NCBI GenBank assembly: GCA_036639635.1
Contig: JAVWIF010000008.1
Coordinates: forward strand, 1 to 51,703
Direction of reading: 5' to 3'
DNA from: JAVWIF01 sp036639635
Lineage (GTDB): Bacteria; Bacillota_I; Bacilli_A; Erysipelotrichales; Erysipelotrichaceae
DNA length: 51,703 bases
This document shows, piece after piece, positions 25,577 to 34,881 of this stretch. The notes below the pieces were generated by a model. The model searched no databases. It saw only the letters and a list, made by a program, of their open reading frames with translations, and was not told the origin of the DNA. Both the position numbers and the translations under genes were made by a program. Each line of letters starts with the position of its first letter. Positions within the stretch are counted from its first letter, which is position 1.

Positions 25577-27256
25577 TTATTGAATAAAATTTATAATTGC
25601 TCTAGATAGAAGTGGAACTATTTGATTCTTTCTTGATAATATATCTTCTTGGAAACTATTACTTTCTCCTTTTTTATTAGGGAAAGCTTCTTCTACAACG
25701 CTTGCTATATCACCACTTGCATAGAAAATAGAACCGTTTTCTAAAATACTAGTAAAGGCTAAGACTAATAAATCTAATCCTTTTTCTTTTATTACATTAT
25801 CCATCTCTTTGCAAAGTTCAGCCTCAATATCTTTTGCTTCTGATACTTGATAAGCAACCACTTGGGCAATCATCACACGTTTACCATCCATATCAAACTT
25901 TTTAACATCTTGTTCAATCAGTTGGCGTGGTGTTTTATTACTAATATTAGAACTCACTTGAAACATTTCTTTCGCAAATACATCAATATCTAAACCTGCT
26001 ATATCCGCAAGTACATGGGCTATCCCACTATCTTTTTCAGTTGTTGTTGGAGACTTGAATTTTAAAGTATCTGATAAAATTCCACCAAGCAATAAACCAG
26101 CGATATCCTTTGGAATACTCATTTGATTCTCTAAATAAATAGAGGTAATAATCGTTGAAGTACTTCCTATAATTTCATTGCGGAAAGAAATAGGTCGGTT
26201 TGTAGAGATATCACAAACACGATGATGATCTATCACTTCTAATAAATCTGCTTTTTCAATACTTTTTACCGATTGTGAATATTCGTTATGATCCACAAGA
26301 ATTACTTTTTTGTTATGTTGATTCAAAATATGATATCGAGAAGCATACCCACATAAATGATTTTCATCATCAATTACAGGATAACTACGATATCTTGTCT
26401 TCATCATTTTTTTACCAACTTCATCAACAAATTCATTAATATTAAAACTAATTAAATCTGTTGTCATTATTAATTTAACTGGTGGAGAAAAGTATAAATA
26501 ACGTGTTGTATTCATTGTTCCATGACCTGATTTAATAATGGCACAATGGTATTCTTTTGCTAATTCATAAACATGTTCTTCAATACTATCTGTCCACACT
26601 ACCATTAAAATACCAGCGTTCTTCTTAATTGCCGTTTCTTGCGCTTCTGTACTGTTTCCAACAATGACCAAACGATCACGTAGTTCATAATTACTTAGTT
26701 CGGTTTTTGCTATCGCTATTACACTTACTTTCCCATTAAAATGACGTTGATCATCTTCATATAAAACTTGTCCATTAATTGTTTTCGCAATATAACTCGT
26801 AGGTGTTTCTTTCAATAATCGAATAGATAATGCCGTATCGCCTAATCCAATAGTAGCTAAGTCTGATTTCGTAACCATCCCCATCAGTTTCCCTTGTTCA
26901 TTTACTACTCCATAAGATTGCTTATGTTCACTATTCATTAATTCTAATGTTTCTTGGATTGTTGTTTGTGGTGTGATTGTTAATGGTTTGTCAATTTCTA
27001 TTTCATCCATAGTAGAACGTGCATCCTTAAATAACATTGGTTCTTCCATATTGAAACGATTCAATAAATATCTTGTTTCTGCATTCATATTCCCTAATCT
27101 ACAAGGTATCGCATTAAATCCTTTACGTCTTTTTAGCTTTGCATAAGCAATGGCAGATACAATAGAATCCGTATCTGGGTGCATATGGCCAGTAATATAA
27201 ATTTTATCACTATCTTGCATTACCTCGATATCTTCAATGCCTAACGTTTCTAACAT
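25577..27256 (-). CDS. ppaC: CBS/DRTGG-domain manganese-dependent inorganic pyrophosphatase
   Basis: A 559-residue family II pyrophosphatase with a regulatory insert. The DHH-superfamily N-terminus has GHMHPDTDS at 23-31. Two CBS motifs (near residues 75-125 and 250-300) flank a DRTGG-type domain. The catalytic part then resumes with VDHNE and IDHHRV, and the DHHA2 domain forms the C-terminus. These enzymes hydrolyse pyrophosphate in the cytoplasm and are inhibited by AMP/ADP and activated by ATP or diadenosine polyphosphates through the CBS pair. The length fits CBS-type family II enzymes of Clostridia rather than the short 310-residue type. Confidence 0.92.
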   Translation of the reverse strand: MLETLGIEDIEVMQDSDKIYITGHMHPDTDSIVSAIAYAKLKRRKGFNAIPCRLGNMNAETRYLLNRFNMEEPMLFKDARSTMDEIEIDKPLTITPQTTIQETLELMNSEHKQSYGVVNEQGKLMGMVTKSDLATIGLGDTALSIRLLKETPTSYIAKTINGQVLYEDDQRHFNGKVSVIAIAKTELSNYELRDRLVIVGNSTEAQETAIKKNAGILMVVWTDSIEEHVYELAKEYHCAIIKSGHGTMNTTRYLYFSPPVKLIMTTDLISFNINEFVDEVGKKMMKTRYRSYPVIDDENHLCGYASRYHILNQHNKKVILVDHNEYSQSVKSIEKADLLEVIDHHRVCDISTNRPISFRNEIIGSTSTIITSIYLENQMSIPKDIAGLLLGGILSDTLKFKSPTTTEKDSGIAHVLADIAGLDIDVFAKEMFQVSSNISNKTPRQLIEQDVKKFDMDGKRVMIAQVVAYQVSEAKDIEAELCKEMDNVIKEKGLDLLVLAFTSILENGSIFYASGDIASVVEEAFPNKKGESNSFQEDILSRKNQIVPLLSRAIINFIQ

Positions 27257-27697
27257 AAGCTTCTCCTTCTATTTACATCCCTAAATCTGTATACTTAAAT
27301 TATAATGCACAAAGGATGAAATGCCAAACGAATATGCACTTTTTTCTTGTATATTAGCATTTGAACGAAATAAAGTTTATTTAAATATGATAAAATCCTT
27401 TCATTTAGGATGTTAAGCAATTTCACCTTCATCTGTTTTTACCCATGGGTGCTCTCATGCATTCAGAATTAATCGCACGCTTTGTAAGACAATCCTCATA
27501 CTATAATGGAAGTAAAACTGTAAACAGCCTACTCTTGCATGTCATAAAAGAAAATATATTGCTAAAGTCCTCTATAGATTACCAAAATATGATTGAAATA
27601 GAAAACAACTATTTAATTCACTATTTCAATAAATCGTTATTTTATTGAAATAGCTGTTATATAATAAGTATATTAATTCAAGTTAGAGGTGAAGTTC
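27257..27697. other. Intergenic region with a 13-bp hairpin before the Fic locus
   Basis: It holds the divergent upstream sequences of the pyrophosphatase and Fic genes. CTATTTCAATAAA (27621-27633) and TTTATTGAAATAG (27641-27653) form a perfect hairpin with a 7-base loop. The right arm contains TTGAAA, a likely -35 element, with TATATT 18 bases later. TTTCAATA also forms the -35 region of the DUF4143 gene at 30122. A 67-codon open frame at 27445-27648 has no ribosome site and is not convincing. Confidence 0.5.
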
Positions 27698-28830
27698 ATG
27701 AACCGTTCAGGAAGCTATAAATCTAATTTATTCGGTGCACTGACGTACAAATCATTTTTACCAAATGCACTTCCACCAACGCCAGCTCTTGCATTTGATG
27801 AATCCCTTTTACACTTACTAGTGAAGGCTAATTGTGCTGTAGCAAAACTAGAAGCAATTAGTTCACGTCTACCAAGTGTTCCACTTTTTGTTTCAATGTA
27901 TGTACGCAAAGAAGCTCTACTCTCCTCACAAATCGAAGGAACACAGGCAACCCTTGATGATATTTTAGACCCATATATTGACCAGAATATCAATCAAAAT
28001 TTTTCTGATGTTATAAACTATATCAAAGCAACCGACTTTGCTACAGAACGCCTCAAAACATTACCTTTATGTTGCCGCCTCCTCATGGAAACTCATGAGG
28101 TACTTCTAAGCAATGTGCGTGGTAGTATCGTGGCGAATTTCGCACTAGTCAAAACTGGATTGGATCACAGGGTAGCACATTAAGAACCGCAAGGTACATT
28201 CCACCTTTTTATGAGGATATGGAAAATGCCATGTCAGATTTAGAAAAATATATGAATGAAATTGACCATTGCGATCCACTGATAAAAATTGCTTTAATTC
28301 ATTATCAATTTGAAACCATTCACCCTTTTTTAGATGGCAATGGGTGAATTGGACGACTCATGGTTAATCTATTTCTAAAAGAAAACAGATTACTCACCTA
28401 CCCTACACTATATATTTCTTATTTCTTAAAACGTAATCGTATTGAATATTATGATCGGTTGAGCGAGGTGCGAGAAAAAGGAAACTTTGAACAATGGGTC
28501 AAGTTTTTTTTGCAAGGTATTTATGAATCAGCGATAGATTCTATTGAAACCATAGATGCACTGAGCGCACTCCATGATAAAAATCTTGTTCGCATTATAG
28601 CTGTGGATACTCGTACTGGCATTCTTAAAAGGTTGTTCGCCTATTTAGAACAGAGCCCTATCATTGATATCAAGAAAACCTCCACTGTACTAGGGAGTTC
28701 TTATAACACCACATCAACTGCTGTTAGGAGACTCATTGAACTTGGTATACTAGCACAAGTTGATAGTCGTAAACGTGAACGTTGCTTTGCCTATCAGGCA
28801 TACTTAACGATACTGCGTAAAGATACATAA
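27698..28830 (+). pseudogene. Fic-family protein, disrupted (frameshift plus stop in the active-site motif)
   Basis: The frame from ATG 27698 (AGAGGTGAA ribosome site) encodes a Fic N-terminal domain, including EALLSSQIEGTQATLDDIL with the inhibitory S/T-x-x-x-E-G/N helix. Near 28127 the frame breaks: it reads into nonsense after VRGS, while the homologous GEFRTSQNWIG continues in another frame from 28132, with about 10 bases apparently lost. In that second frame the Fic catalytic motif reads HPFLDGNG-stop-IGR, with TGA at 28345-28347 where arginine belongs. The rest, to 28830, is open and ends in a winged-helix-like region (TSTVLGSSYNTTSTAVRRL). Fic enzymes AMPylate proteins. This one cannot make an intact catalytic domain unless the base calls are wrong. 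Confidence 0.85.
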
Positions 28831-28877
28831 TCACGAGTATTTCTTTTCGCAGCCTCCATCTAATGCAATAATTATTA

Positions 28878-30077
28878 TTAATAATTTTCACTTAATAAAA
28901 AATCTACAAGATGCATAATTTTTACTCCATTGATATTGCCAGTCGCAAGATCATCTAGTGTTACAACATACTTAGGATAATGGTCTTTTATTTCCAGTAG
29001 ATTCGCTATCTCGCGATTTGATTCCTCTGGTAGAGCGCGACACACCTGCACATAGACTCGTTCATCACGTAGTACAGCAACAAAGTCTACTTCTTTTTTT
29101 TCATATTTACCAACATACACTACATACCCTTTTCTGCGTAATTCGAAATACACAATGTTTTCAAGCATAGCGGCGATTGACTTCGGGTTAAATCCCATGA
29201 TGCTATATTTTAGCGAGGCATCGGCAAGGTAAAATTTCTCCTGTGTTTTTAATATCGATTTCCCTTGCAAATCGTATCTGGAACAGCGATAGATGACAAA
29301 AGCCTTTTCTAACCATTCCAAATAATTATATACAGTTTCAACTGATAAGGAACGTCCTTCATTCTTTAAAAATTTTACAATGGCATTAGCCGAAAAGGTC
29401 TTGCCAACGTTTTCTACAACATACTTTACAACACGATTAAACAATTCAAAATTCTTTACCTGATGGCGCTTAGTTATATCACTAGTAATCACAGAATTAT
29501 AAATTCCTTCTACAATTTGATAGGAAGATTTCTCATCAAAATCACCTGATGCAACAATAGGGAATCCCCCCATACGAATGTATTCATTTAATAGTTCTTT
29601 TTTAGAAAATTTGCTATTTTTCTTGAATTCTAAATATTCTCCAAAAGACAAGGTATATACTGGAATAGAAATATATCTTCCAGTTAAGTAGGTGGATATT
29701 TCACTAGACATTAGTTTTGAATTTGATCCTGTCACATATATGTCAGTATTAACATCTTCCAACAGAGCGTTTACTGCTTTTTCCCAACCATCAATTTCTT
29801 GTACTTCATCCAGCAAAAGATAGTACCTATCATCATCTGTTATCTTTTCATTTATTCCTTGGTACATTTCTTTTGAGGTCATTCCATCTTCAAAGTTTTC
29901 CGATGTATAGCGCATACTAATTATGTGATCACAAGAAATACCAGTTTCCATCAGTTCTTTTCTTAACATTTCTAAAATAGTTGATTTTCCAGATCTTCTT
30001 ATTCCTGCAAGTATTTTCACTAGTGGTACATCACGATAGATTCTAAGAATATCTAAATAATGTGGTCTTACAATCAT
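28878..30077 (-). CDS. AAA ATPase with DUF4143 domain
   Basis: A 399-residue ATPase, started at the ATG at 30077 because AAAGGAGGAG precedes it by 6 bases. Walker A is G25-IRRSGKST33 and Walker B is YLLLDEVQEI near residue 100; YVTGSNSKLMSSEISTYLTGR follows. The C-terminal half is a DUF4143 domain with a nuclease-like core (KKEVDFVAV). This family is widespread in anaerobes, often in variable or defence-like positions, with no settled function. It sits convergent to the broken Fic gene and upstream of the purine operon, and has its own promoter. Confidence 0.88.
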   Translation of the reverse strand: MIVRPHYLDILRIYRDVPLVKILAGIRRSGKSTILEMLRKELMETGISCDHIISMRYTSENFEDGMTSKEMYQGINEKITDDDRYYLLLDEVQEIDGWEKAVNALLEDVNTDIYVTGSNSKLMSSEISTYLTGRYISIPVYTLSFGEYLEFKKNSKFSKKELLNEYIRMGGFPIVASGDFDEKSSYQIVEGIYNSVITSDITKRHQVKNFELFNRVVKYVVENVGKTFSANAIVKFLKNEGRSLSVETVYNYLEWLEKAFVIYRCSRYDLQGKSILKTQEKFYLADASLKYSIMGFNPKSIAAMLENIVYFELRRKGYVVYVGKYEKKEVDFVAVLRDERVYVQVCRALPEESNREIANLLEIKDHYPKYVVTLDDLATGNINGVKIMHLVDFLLSENY

Positions 30078-30098
30078 AATATCTCCTCCTTTATCCAC

Positions 30099-30127
30099 AG
30101 TATACATAAATACTTGTTATATTTCAA
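30099..30127 (-). promoter_or_regulatory. Promoter of the DUF4143 ATPase gene
   Basis: On the minus strand TTGAAA (30127-30122) and TATACT (30104-30099) are 17 bases apart, about 20 bases before the start codon. Confidence 0.65.
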
Positions 30128-30241
30128 TAGTTTTTACTTATTTTGAATAAAAACCAATATAAATATATAAGTATTTATTTATTTTAAGTATAAACTAAGT
30201 GATATTTATTATTTTTTATATTCAATTGAAATAATAAGTTC

Positions 30242-30284
30242 AAAAAAAGATGATATCCGTAAATAAACTTAGGGATATCATCTT
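30242..30284 (-). terminator. Intrinsic terminator of the purine operon
   Basis: A 12-bp perfect stem AAGATGATATCC/GGATATCATCTT (30273-30284 with 30247-30258) is followed on the minus strand by T-rich sequence, 5 bases after purH. Confidence 0.88.
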
Positions 30285-30288
30285 ATGA

Positions 30289-31821
30289 TTAATGTTTAAA
30301 GTGTCGTACTCCAGTAAATACCATAGCTATTCCATGTTCATTACAGAAATCTATGGAAGCTTGGTCTTTAATAGAACCACCTGGTTGTATAATTGCACTT
30401 ACACCTGCTTTATATGCTTCTTCTACAGTATCACTCATAGGGAAGAAAGCATCACTGCTCATAACAGAGCCTCTAGCTTTGTCTCCAGCTTGTTCAATAG
30501 CAATCTTAGCGGCACCAACACGATTCATTTGTCCTGCCCCAACACCGATTGTCATATTGTCTTTTACTAAAACAATGGCATTACTCTTTACATGTTTTAC
30601 AACTTTCCAAGCAAATAATAATTGTTTTATTTCTTCTTCTGAAGGTTTTTTGTTGGTAACACAACGTAAGTCTTCTGATGTAATTGTATCTTCATCAATA
30701 TCTTGAATCAGTAAACCATCATTTACATTTGTTACTTTATAATTCGCATATACATTTAATGTAGTATCTAATTGCATTAAACGAATATTCTTTTTCTTAG
30801 AAAGAATGGCTAAAGCTTCTTCATCAAAAGCGGGCGCAATAATAATTTCTAGGAATATATTTGCTAATTCTTCTGCTACTGATGCAGTTACTTTTTCATT
30901 AAAAGCAATGATTCCACCAAAGATAGAAATAGGATCAGCTGCATAAGCTTTCGCCCATGCTTCTTCAATATTGTTTCCAATACCAACACCACATGGATTC
31001 ATATGTTTTAGTGCAACTGCAGCACTTTGTCCTTCAAAACTTTTTAAGATTTCTATAGCAGCATTTCCATCTTGAATGTTATTGTAAGATAATTCTTTTC
31101 CATGCAATTGAATAGCATTTGCTAATGAATATTGTGGATGCATGTTTTTATAGAAAGCTGCACTTTGATGTGGGTTTTCTCCATATCGTAAGTCTTGCAC
31201 CTTATCGTATGTAATCGTTAATTTTTCTGGATATTTTTCTTCTGTTCGCTCACTTAAATAAGATGCAATCATCGTATCATAGCTTGCTGTATGGCGGAAT
31301 ACTTTAGCGGCTAAATGTTCTCTAGTAGAAAGTGTTGTTTCTCCGCATTCTTGTAATTGTTTAATAATGGTTGGATAATCATTAGGATCACAAATAACAG
31401 GAATAAACTTATAATTTTTAGAAGCACTTCGTAACATACTAGGACCACCAATATCAATATTTTCAATGATTTCTTCATGGCTAACCCCTGGTTTTTGAAC
31501 TGTTTCTTTAAATGGATATAAGTTTACACAAACCAAATCAATGTATTCTATACCTAAATCTTGAATTTGTTTTACATGATCTGGATTGTCACGTACACAC
31601 AATAACGCACCATGAACTTTAGGGTGTAATGTTTTTACACGACCATCCATAATTTCAGGAAAACCAGTTACTTCAGAAATACCAATTGTTTTAATATTTG
31701 CTGCTTCTAATGCTTTTTTTGTTCCTCCAGTAGATATTATTTCATAGCCAAGTTTTGTTAATTCAGCTACAAATTCTACTAGGTTTGTTTTGTCTGAAAC
31801 ACTTACTAATGCTCTTTTCAT
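30289..31821 (-). CDS. purH: Bifunctional AICAR transformylase/IMP cyclohydrolase PurH
   Basis: A 510-residue enzyme of the usual length. The N-terminal MGS-like cyclohydrolase domain is seen in VSDKTNLVEF, STGGTKKAL and ISEVTGFPEIMDGRVKTLHP. The C-terminal transformylase has the KHMNPCGVG catalytic Lys-His and a late SDAFFPMSDTVE. It carries out the last two steps to IMP. It is the last gene of the operon, 17 bases after purN. Confidence 0.97.
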   Translation of the reverse strand: MKRALVSVSDKTNLVEFVAELTKLGYEIISTGGTKKALEAANIKTIGISEVTGFPEIMDGRVKTLHPKVHGALLCVRDNPDHVKQIQDLGIEYIDLVCVNLYPFKETVQKPGVSHEEIIENIDIGGPSMLRSASKNYKFIPVICDPNDYPTIIKQLQECGETTLSTREHLAAKVFRHTASYDTMIASYLSERTEEKYPEKLTITYDKVQDLRYGENPHQSAAFYKNMHPQYSLANAIQLHGKELSYNNIQDGNAAIEILKSFEGQSAAVALKHMNPCGVGIGNNIEEAWAKAYAADPISIFGGIIAFNEKVTASVAEELANIFLEIIIAPAFDEEALAILSKKKNIRLMQLDTTLNVYANYKVTNVNDGLLIQDIDEDTITSEDLRCVTNKKPSEEEIKQLLFAWKVVKHVKSNAIVLVKDNMTIGVGAGQMNRVGAAKIAIEQAGDKARGSVMSSDAFFPMSDTVEEAYKAGVSAIIQPGGSIKDQASIDFCNEHGIAMVFTGVRHFKH

Positions 31822-31838
31822 ATCAACACCGCTTCTTT

Positions 31839-32423
31839 CTATCTATTTTTTTCAATTTCACTGCAAACCTGATAAACAACTTCTGGGAATAATTTATATT
31901 CCATTGCATGAATATGTTCTTCAAGGGTTTCTAGTGACTCATTTGGATCAATACTAATTTTTTCTTGTCTAATAATTTCCCCACTATCTACACCTTCATC
32001 AACATAATGAACGCTAACTCCAGTATAGCTAGCCTTTGCGCTGAATGCATCAAGAATACTATGAGCACCAGGAAAAGCTGGCAAGTATGCAGGATGCAAG
32101 TTAATAATACGATTAGGAAAAGCCTCTAATAAGACCTTTCCAATAAAACGCATATATCCAGCTAATACAATTAATTCCACTTGCTTTTCTTTTAAAATCT
32201 TTTCAATTTCACTTTCATATGCTTCCTTGTTTGCATATGCTTTAGGGTTCACATAGACATAAGGAATATGTAACTTCTTTGCTCTTTCTATTGCGAATGC
32301 TTTTTCTTTATCCACAATCAATATAGCACATTGTGCATTGGGAATACTTTTATCATTCATGTGGTTTACTAAATTTTCAAAATTAGATCCATTTCCACTC
32401 GCAAAAATTGCGATATTTACCAT
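31839..32423 (-). CDS. purN: Phosphoribosylglycinamide formyltransferase PurN
   Basis: A 194-residue folate-dependent GAR transformylase. FASGNGSNFENL at the N-terminus, the catalytic N-x-H-P segment (INLHPAYLPAFPGAHS) and VDEGVDSGEII are all present. It overlaps the end of purM by 7 bases, so translation is likely coupled. Confidence 0.96.
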   Translation of the reverse strand: MVNIAIFASGNGSNFENLVNHMNDKSIPNAQCAILIVDKEKAFAIERAKKLHIPYVYVNPKAYANKEAYESEIEKILKEKQVELIVLAGYMRFIGKVLLEAFPNRIINLHPAYLPAFPGAHSILDAFSAKASYTGVSVHYVDEGVDSGEIIRQEKISIDPNESLETLEEHIHAMEYKLFPEVVYQVCSEIEKNR

Positions 32424-33448
32424 TTTAAATCTACACTTCCACTGTTGGTAACTTCTCCAATAACATAAGATTCTTCATCAATTTCTTTTAATAAAGTTTG
32501 AACTTTTTCAACGTCGTTTTTGTCAACGGCCATCAAAAATCCAATTCCCATATTAAATACGTTACACATTTCGTTCATTGGAATTTCTCCCACTTTCGCA
32601 ATCATATCAAAGATTGCTTTATGTGGATAAGAAGTCATATTAATGCTTACACCTTGTCCCTCTTTTAACATACGAGGAACATTTTCATAGAATCCACCAC
32701 CAGTTATATGGCTCATTCCTTTAATATCTACTTTGTCTAATAAATGTTTTATTGCTTTCACATATATTTTAGTAGGTGTTAATAAAACATCTCCTAATTT
32801 TTCTCCACCTAATTCATCAAATGTTTGATGTAAATCAAGTTTTGCATCTTTTAGTAATACTTTACGAATTAATGAGAAACCATTAGAATGAACACCAGAA
32901 CTTGGTAATCCAATTAATACATTTCCTGCTTCTATTTTTTGTCCATCTAATAATTTGCTTTTATCGACTGCTCCTACACAAAATCCTGCAATATCATAGT
33001 GTTTTACATCATACATATCTGGCATTTCAGCTGTTTCTCCACCGATTAATGCACATTGCGCTTGGACACAGCCATCTGCAACTCCTTTTACTAATTGTTC
33101 GATTTTCTTTGGTTCATTTTTACCTACTGCTAAGTAATCAAGAAAGAATATAGGAGCAGCTCCTTGTACCAATACATCATTTACACACATCGCAACAGCA
33201 TCAATACCAACACTATCATGTTTATCCATTTCAAATGCTACTAATAATTTTGTTCCAACACCATCAGTTCCACTTACAAGCACTGGTTCTTTTAAATTAA
33301 GTGTTGATAAATCAAACATTCCACCAAAAGCTCCTATTGAATCAATAGCTCCTTTAATCTTAGTTCTTGCGACATGACTTTTAATTAATTTAACTGATTC
33401 ATATCCAGCTTCTAAATCAACACCGGCTTCTCTATATTTATCACTCAT
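32417..33448 (-). CDS. purM: Phosphoribosylformylglycinamidine cyclo-ligase PurM
   Basis: A 343-residue AIR synthetase. The N-terminal YREAGVDLEAGYESV, VSGTDGVGTKL, GIDAVAMCVNDVLVQGA and a late THITGGGFYENVPRML-type segment (HITGGGFYENVPR) are characteristic. It makes AIR from FGAM with ATP. It overlaps purF by four bases (ATGA). Confidence 0.97.
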   Translation of the reverse strand: MSDKYREAGVDLEAGYESVKLIKSHVARTKIKGAIDSIGAFGGMFDLSTLNLKEPVLVSGTDGVGTKLLVAFEMDKHDSVGIDAVAMCVNDVLVQGAAPIFFLDYLAVGKNEPKKIEQLVKGVADGCVQAQCALIGGETAEMPDMYDVKHYDIAGFCVGAVDKSKLLDGQKIEAGNVLIGLPSSGVHSNGFSLIRKVLLKDAKLDLHQTFDELGGEKLGDVLLTPTKIYVKAIKHLLDKVDIKGMSHITGGGFYENVPRMLKEGQGVSINMTSYPHKAIFDMIAKVGEIPMNEMCNVFNMGIGFLMAVDKNDVEKVQTLLKEIDEESYVIGEVTNSGSVDLKW

Positions 33449-34863
33449 CTTTTTTTCTCACTTTCTAAAATTTCTCCATAACTAAATAAGCTTGTACAAT
33501 ATTTACCATCAAAACAAGAAGTACATAGATTTTTTGTCCCAAATGCTTCTCCCATAGATTCTACTTTCATAAAGTGTAAAGAATCCGCACCAATAAATTT
33601 ACATAATTCATCATGATTTAATCGTGCAGAAATTAATTCATCATAAGTTGATGTATCAACTCCATAGAAACAAGGATTGGTTAATGGGGCAGATGCAATA
33701 CGTACATGAACTTCAGTTGCTCCTGCTTCCTTTAATAATTGGACAATACGTTTACTAGTCGTTCCACGTACTATAGAATCATCAATCATAAATACACGTT
33801 TCCCTTTTACAATGGATTTCACTGCAGATAATTTCATACGCACACCACGTTCTCTTTGTTTTTGTGTTGGTTGTATAAACGTTCTTCCTACATAACGGTT
33901 CTTAATTAATCCAATTTCATAAGGAAGTCCACTTTCTTCACTAAATCCAATAGCTGCAGATATTGAAGAATCTGGAACACCGATTACAATATCAGCTTCT
34001 TTATCTTCTACACGAGCAAGTGCTCTACCAGATAAACGACGAGCTGTATGAACATTAATTCCATCAATATTACTATCAGGACGTGCAAAGTAAATATATT
34101 CCATAGCACACATCTTATATTGAATTTCACTTGTATATTGGAAAGCATGTAAGCCTTCTTCATCTATTCTCACAATTTCACCAGGGCGAATGTCACGAAT
34201 ATAAGTAGCTCCAACAATATCAAAGGCACAAGTTTCACTACTTACACAATATCCTCCATCTGATAAACGAGCTAAGGCTAAAGGACGAAGTCCGTTCTTA
34301 TCACGAATGGCATAAACGGCATCTTCTGTTAAAATAACAAAAGCAAAAGCTCCTTCAAATTTTTCACAAGCCTTCATAATCTTTGTAGTAAAGTCGCCTT
34401 TTTCTACTTGGATTAAATGGGCTAATAATTCACTATCACTAACCCCTTGGAAGATACTTCCGCTAACTTCTAATTCATTTTTTAACTCGGGAGCATTTAC
34501 AATTTGTCCATTATGAGCAACAGCAAAAGAATTTGTATGTGAACGAACCATAATTGGTTGTACATTTTCTAATTGATTAGCATCTGCTTTAGAATAGCGT
34601 ACATGTCCAATCGCATTCTTTCCAGGTAATCCTTTAATAATATCGTTGTTGAATACTTCTGCTAATAAACCTTTTCCTTTATAACAATTGATTTCTTTTC
34701 CACAATCACTGGCTGCAATTCCTGCAGCTTCTTGCCCTCTATGTTGTAAAGCATGTAAACCAAAGTATGATAATGATGCAGCATCTGTATTATTATAGAT
34801 TGCAAATACTCCACATTCTTCGTGAAGCTCGCGTGATAAGAATTCATCTCTTTCAAAGTTCAT
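33445..34863 (-). CDS. purF: Amidophosphoribosyltransferase PurF
   Basis: A 472-residue enzyme. A 16-residue propeptide precedes the catalytic cysteine C17 (HEECGVFAIY), as in Bacillus-type PurF that matures by cleavage. The glutaminase domain is followed by the PRPP-binding FMIDDSIVRGTTS. The C-terminal CTSCFDGKYC supplies ligands for the oxygen-sensitive 4Fe-4S cluster. It performs the first committed step of purine synthesis and is feedback-inhibited by nucleotides in the family. It lies 18 bases after purL. Confidence 0.96.
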   Translation of the reverse strand: MNFERDEFLSRELHEECGVFAIYNNTDAASLSYFGLHALQHRGQEAAGIAASDCGKEINCYKGKGLLAEVFNNDIIKGLPGKNAIGHVRYSKADANQLENVQPIMVRSHTNSFAVAHNGQIVNAPELKNELEVSGSIFQGVSDSELLAHLIQVEKGDFTTKIMKACEKFEGAFAFVILTEDAVYAIRDKNGLRPLALARLSDGGYCVSSETCAFDIVGATYIRDIRPGEIVRIDEEGLHAFQYTSEIQYKMCAMEYIYFARPDSNIDGINVHTARRLSGRALARVEDKEADIVIGVPDSSISAAIGFSEESGLPYEIGLIKNRYVGRTFIQPTQKQRERGVRMKLSAVKSIVKGKRVFMIDDSIVRGTTSKRIVQLLKEAGATEVHVRIASAPLTNPCFYGVDTSTYDELISARLNHDELCKFIGADSLHFMKVESMGEAFGTKNLCTSCFDGKYCTSLFSYGEILESEKKR

Positions 34864-34881
34864 CTATGTATCGCTCCTTTT

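Noticed and set aside
27445..27648. 67-codon plus-strand ORF before the Fic gene
   Set aside because: No ribosome site, no recognisable sequence, and its end runs into the 13-bp hairpin. Probably fortuitous in AT-rich DNA.
28345..28347. TGA in the Fic motif as a recoded codon (selenocysteine or Trp)
   Set aside because: TGA is a normal stop in this window (for example the sulfatase-operon IIB at 6168-6166), Trp or Sec makes no sense in place of the motif arginine, and a separate frameshift upstream shows the gene is simply broken.
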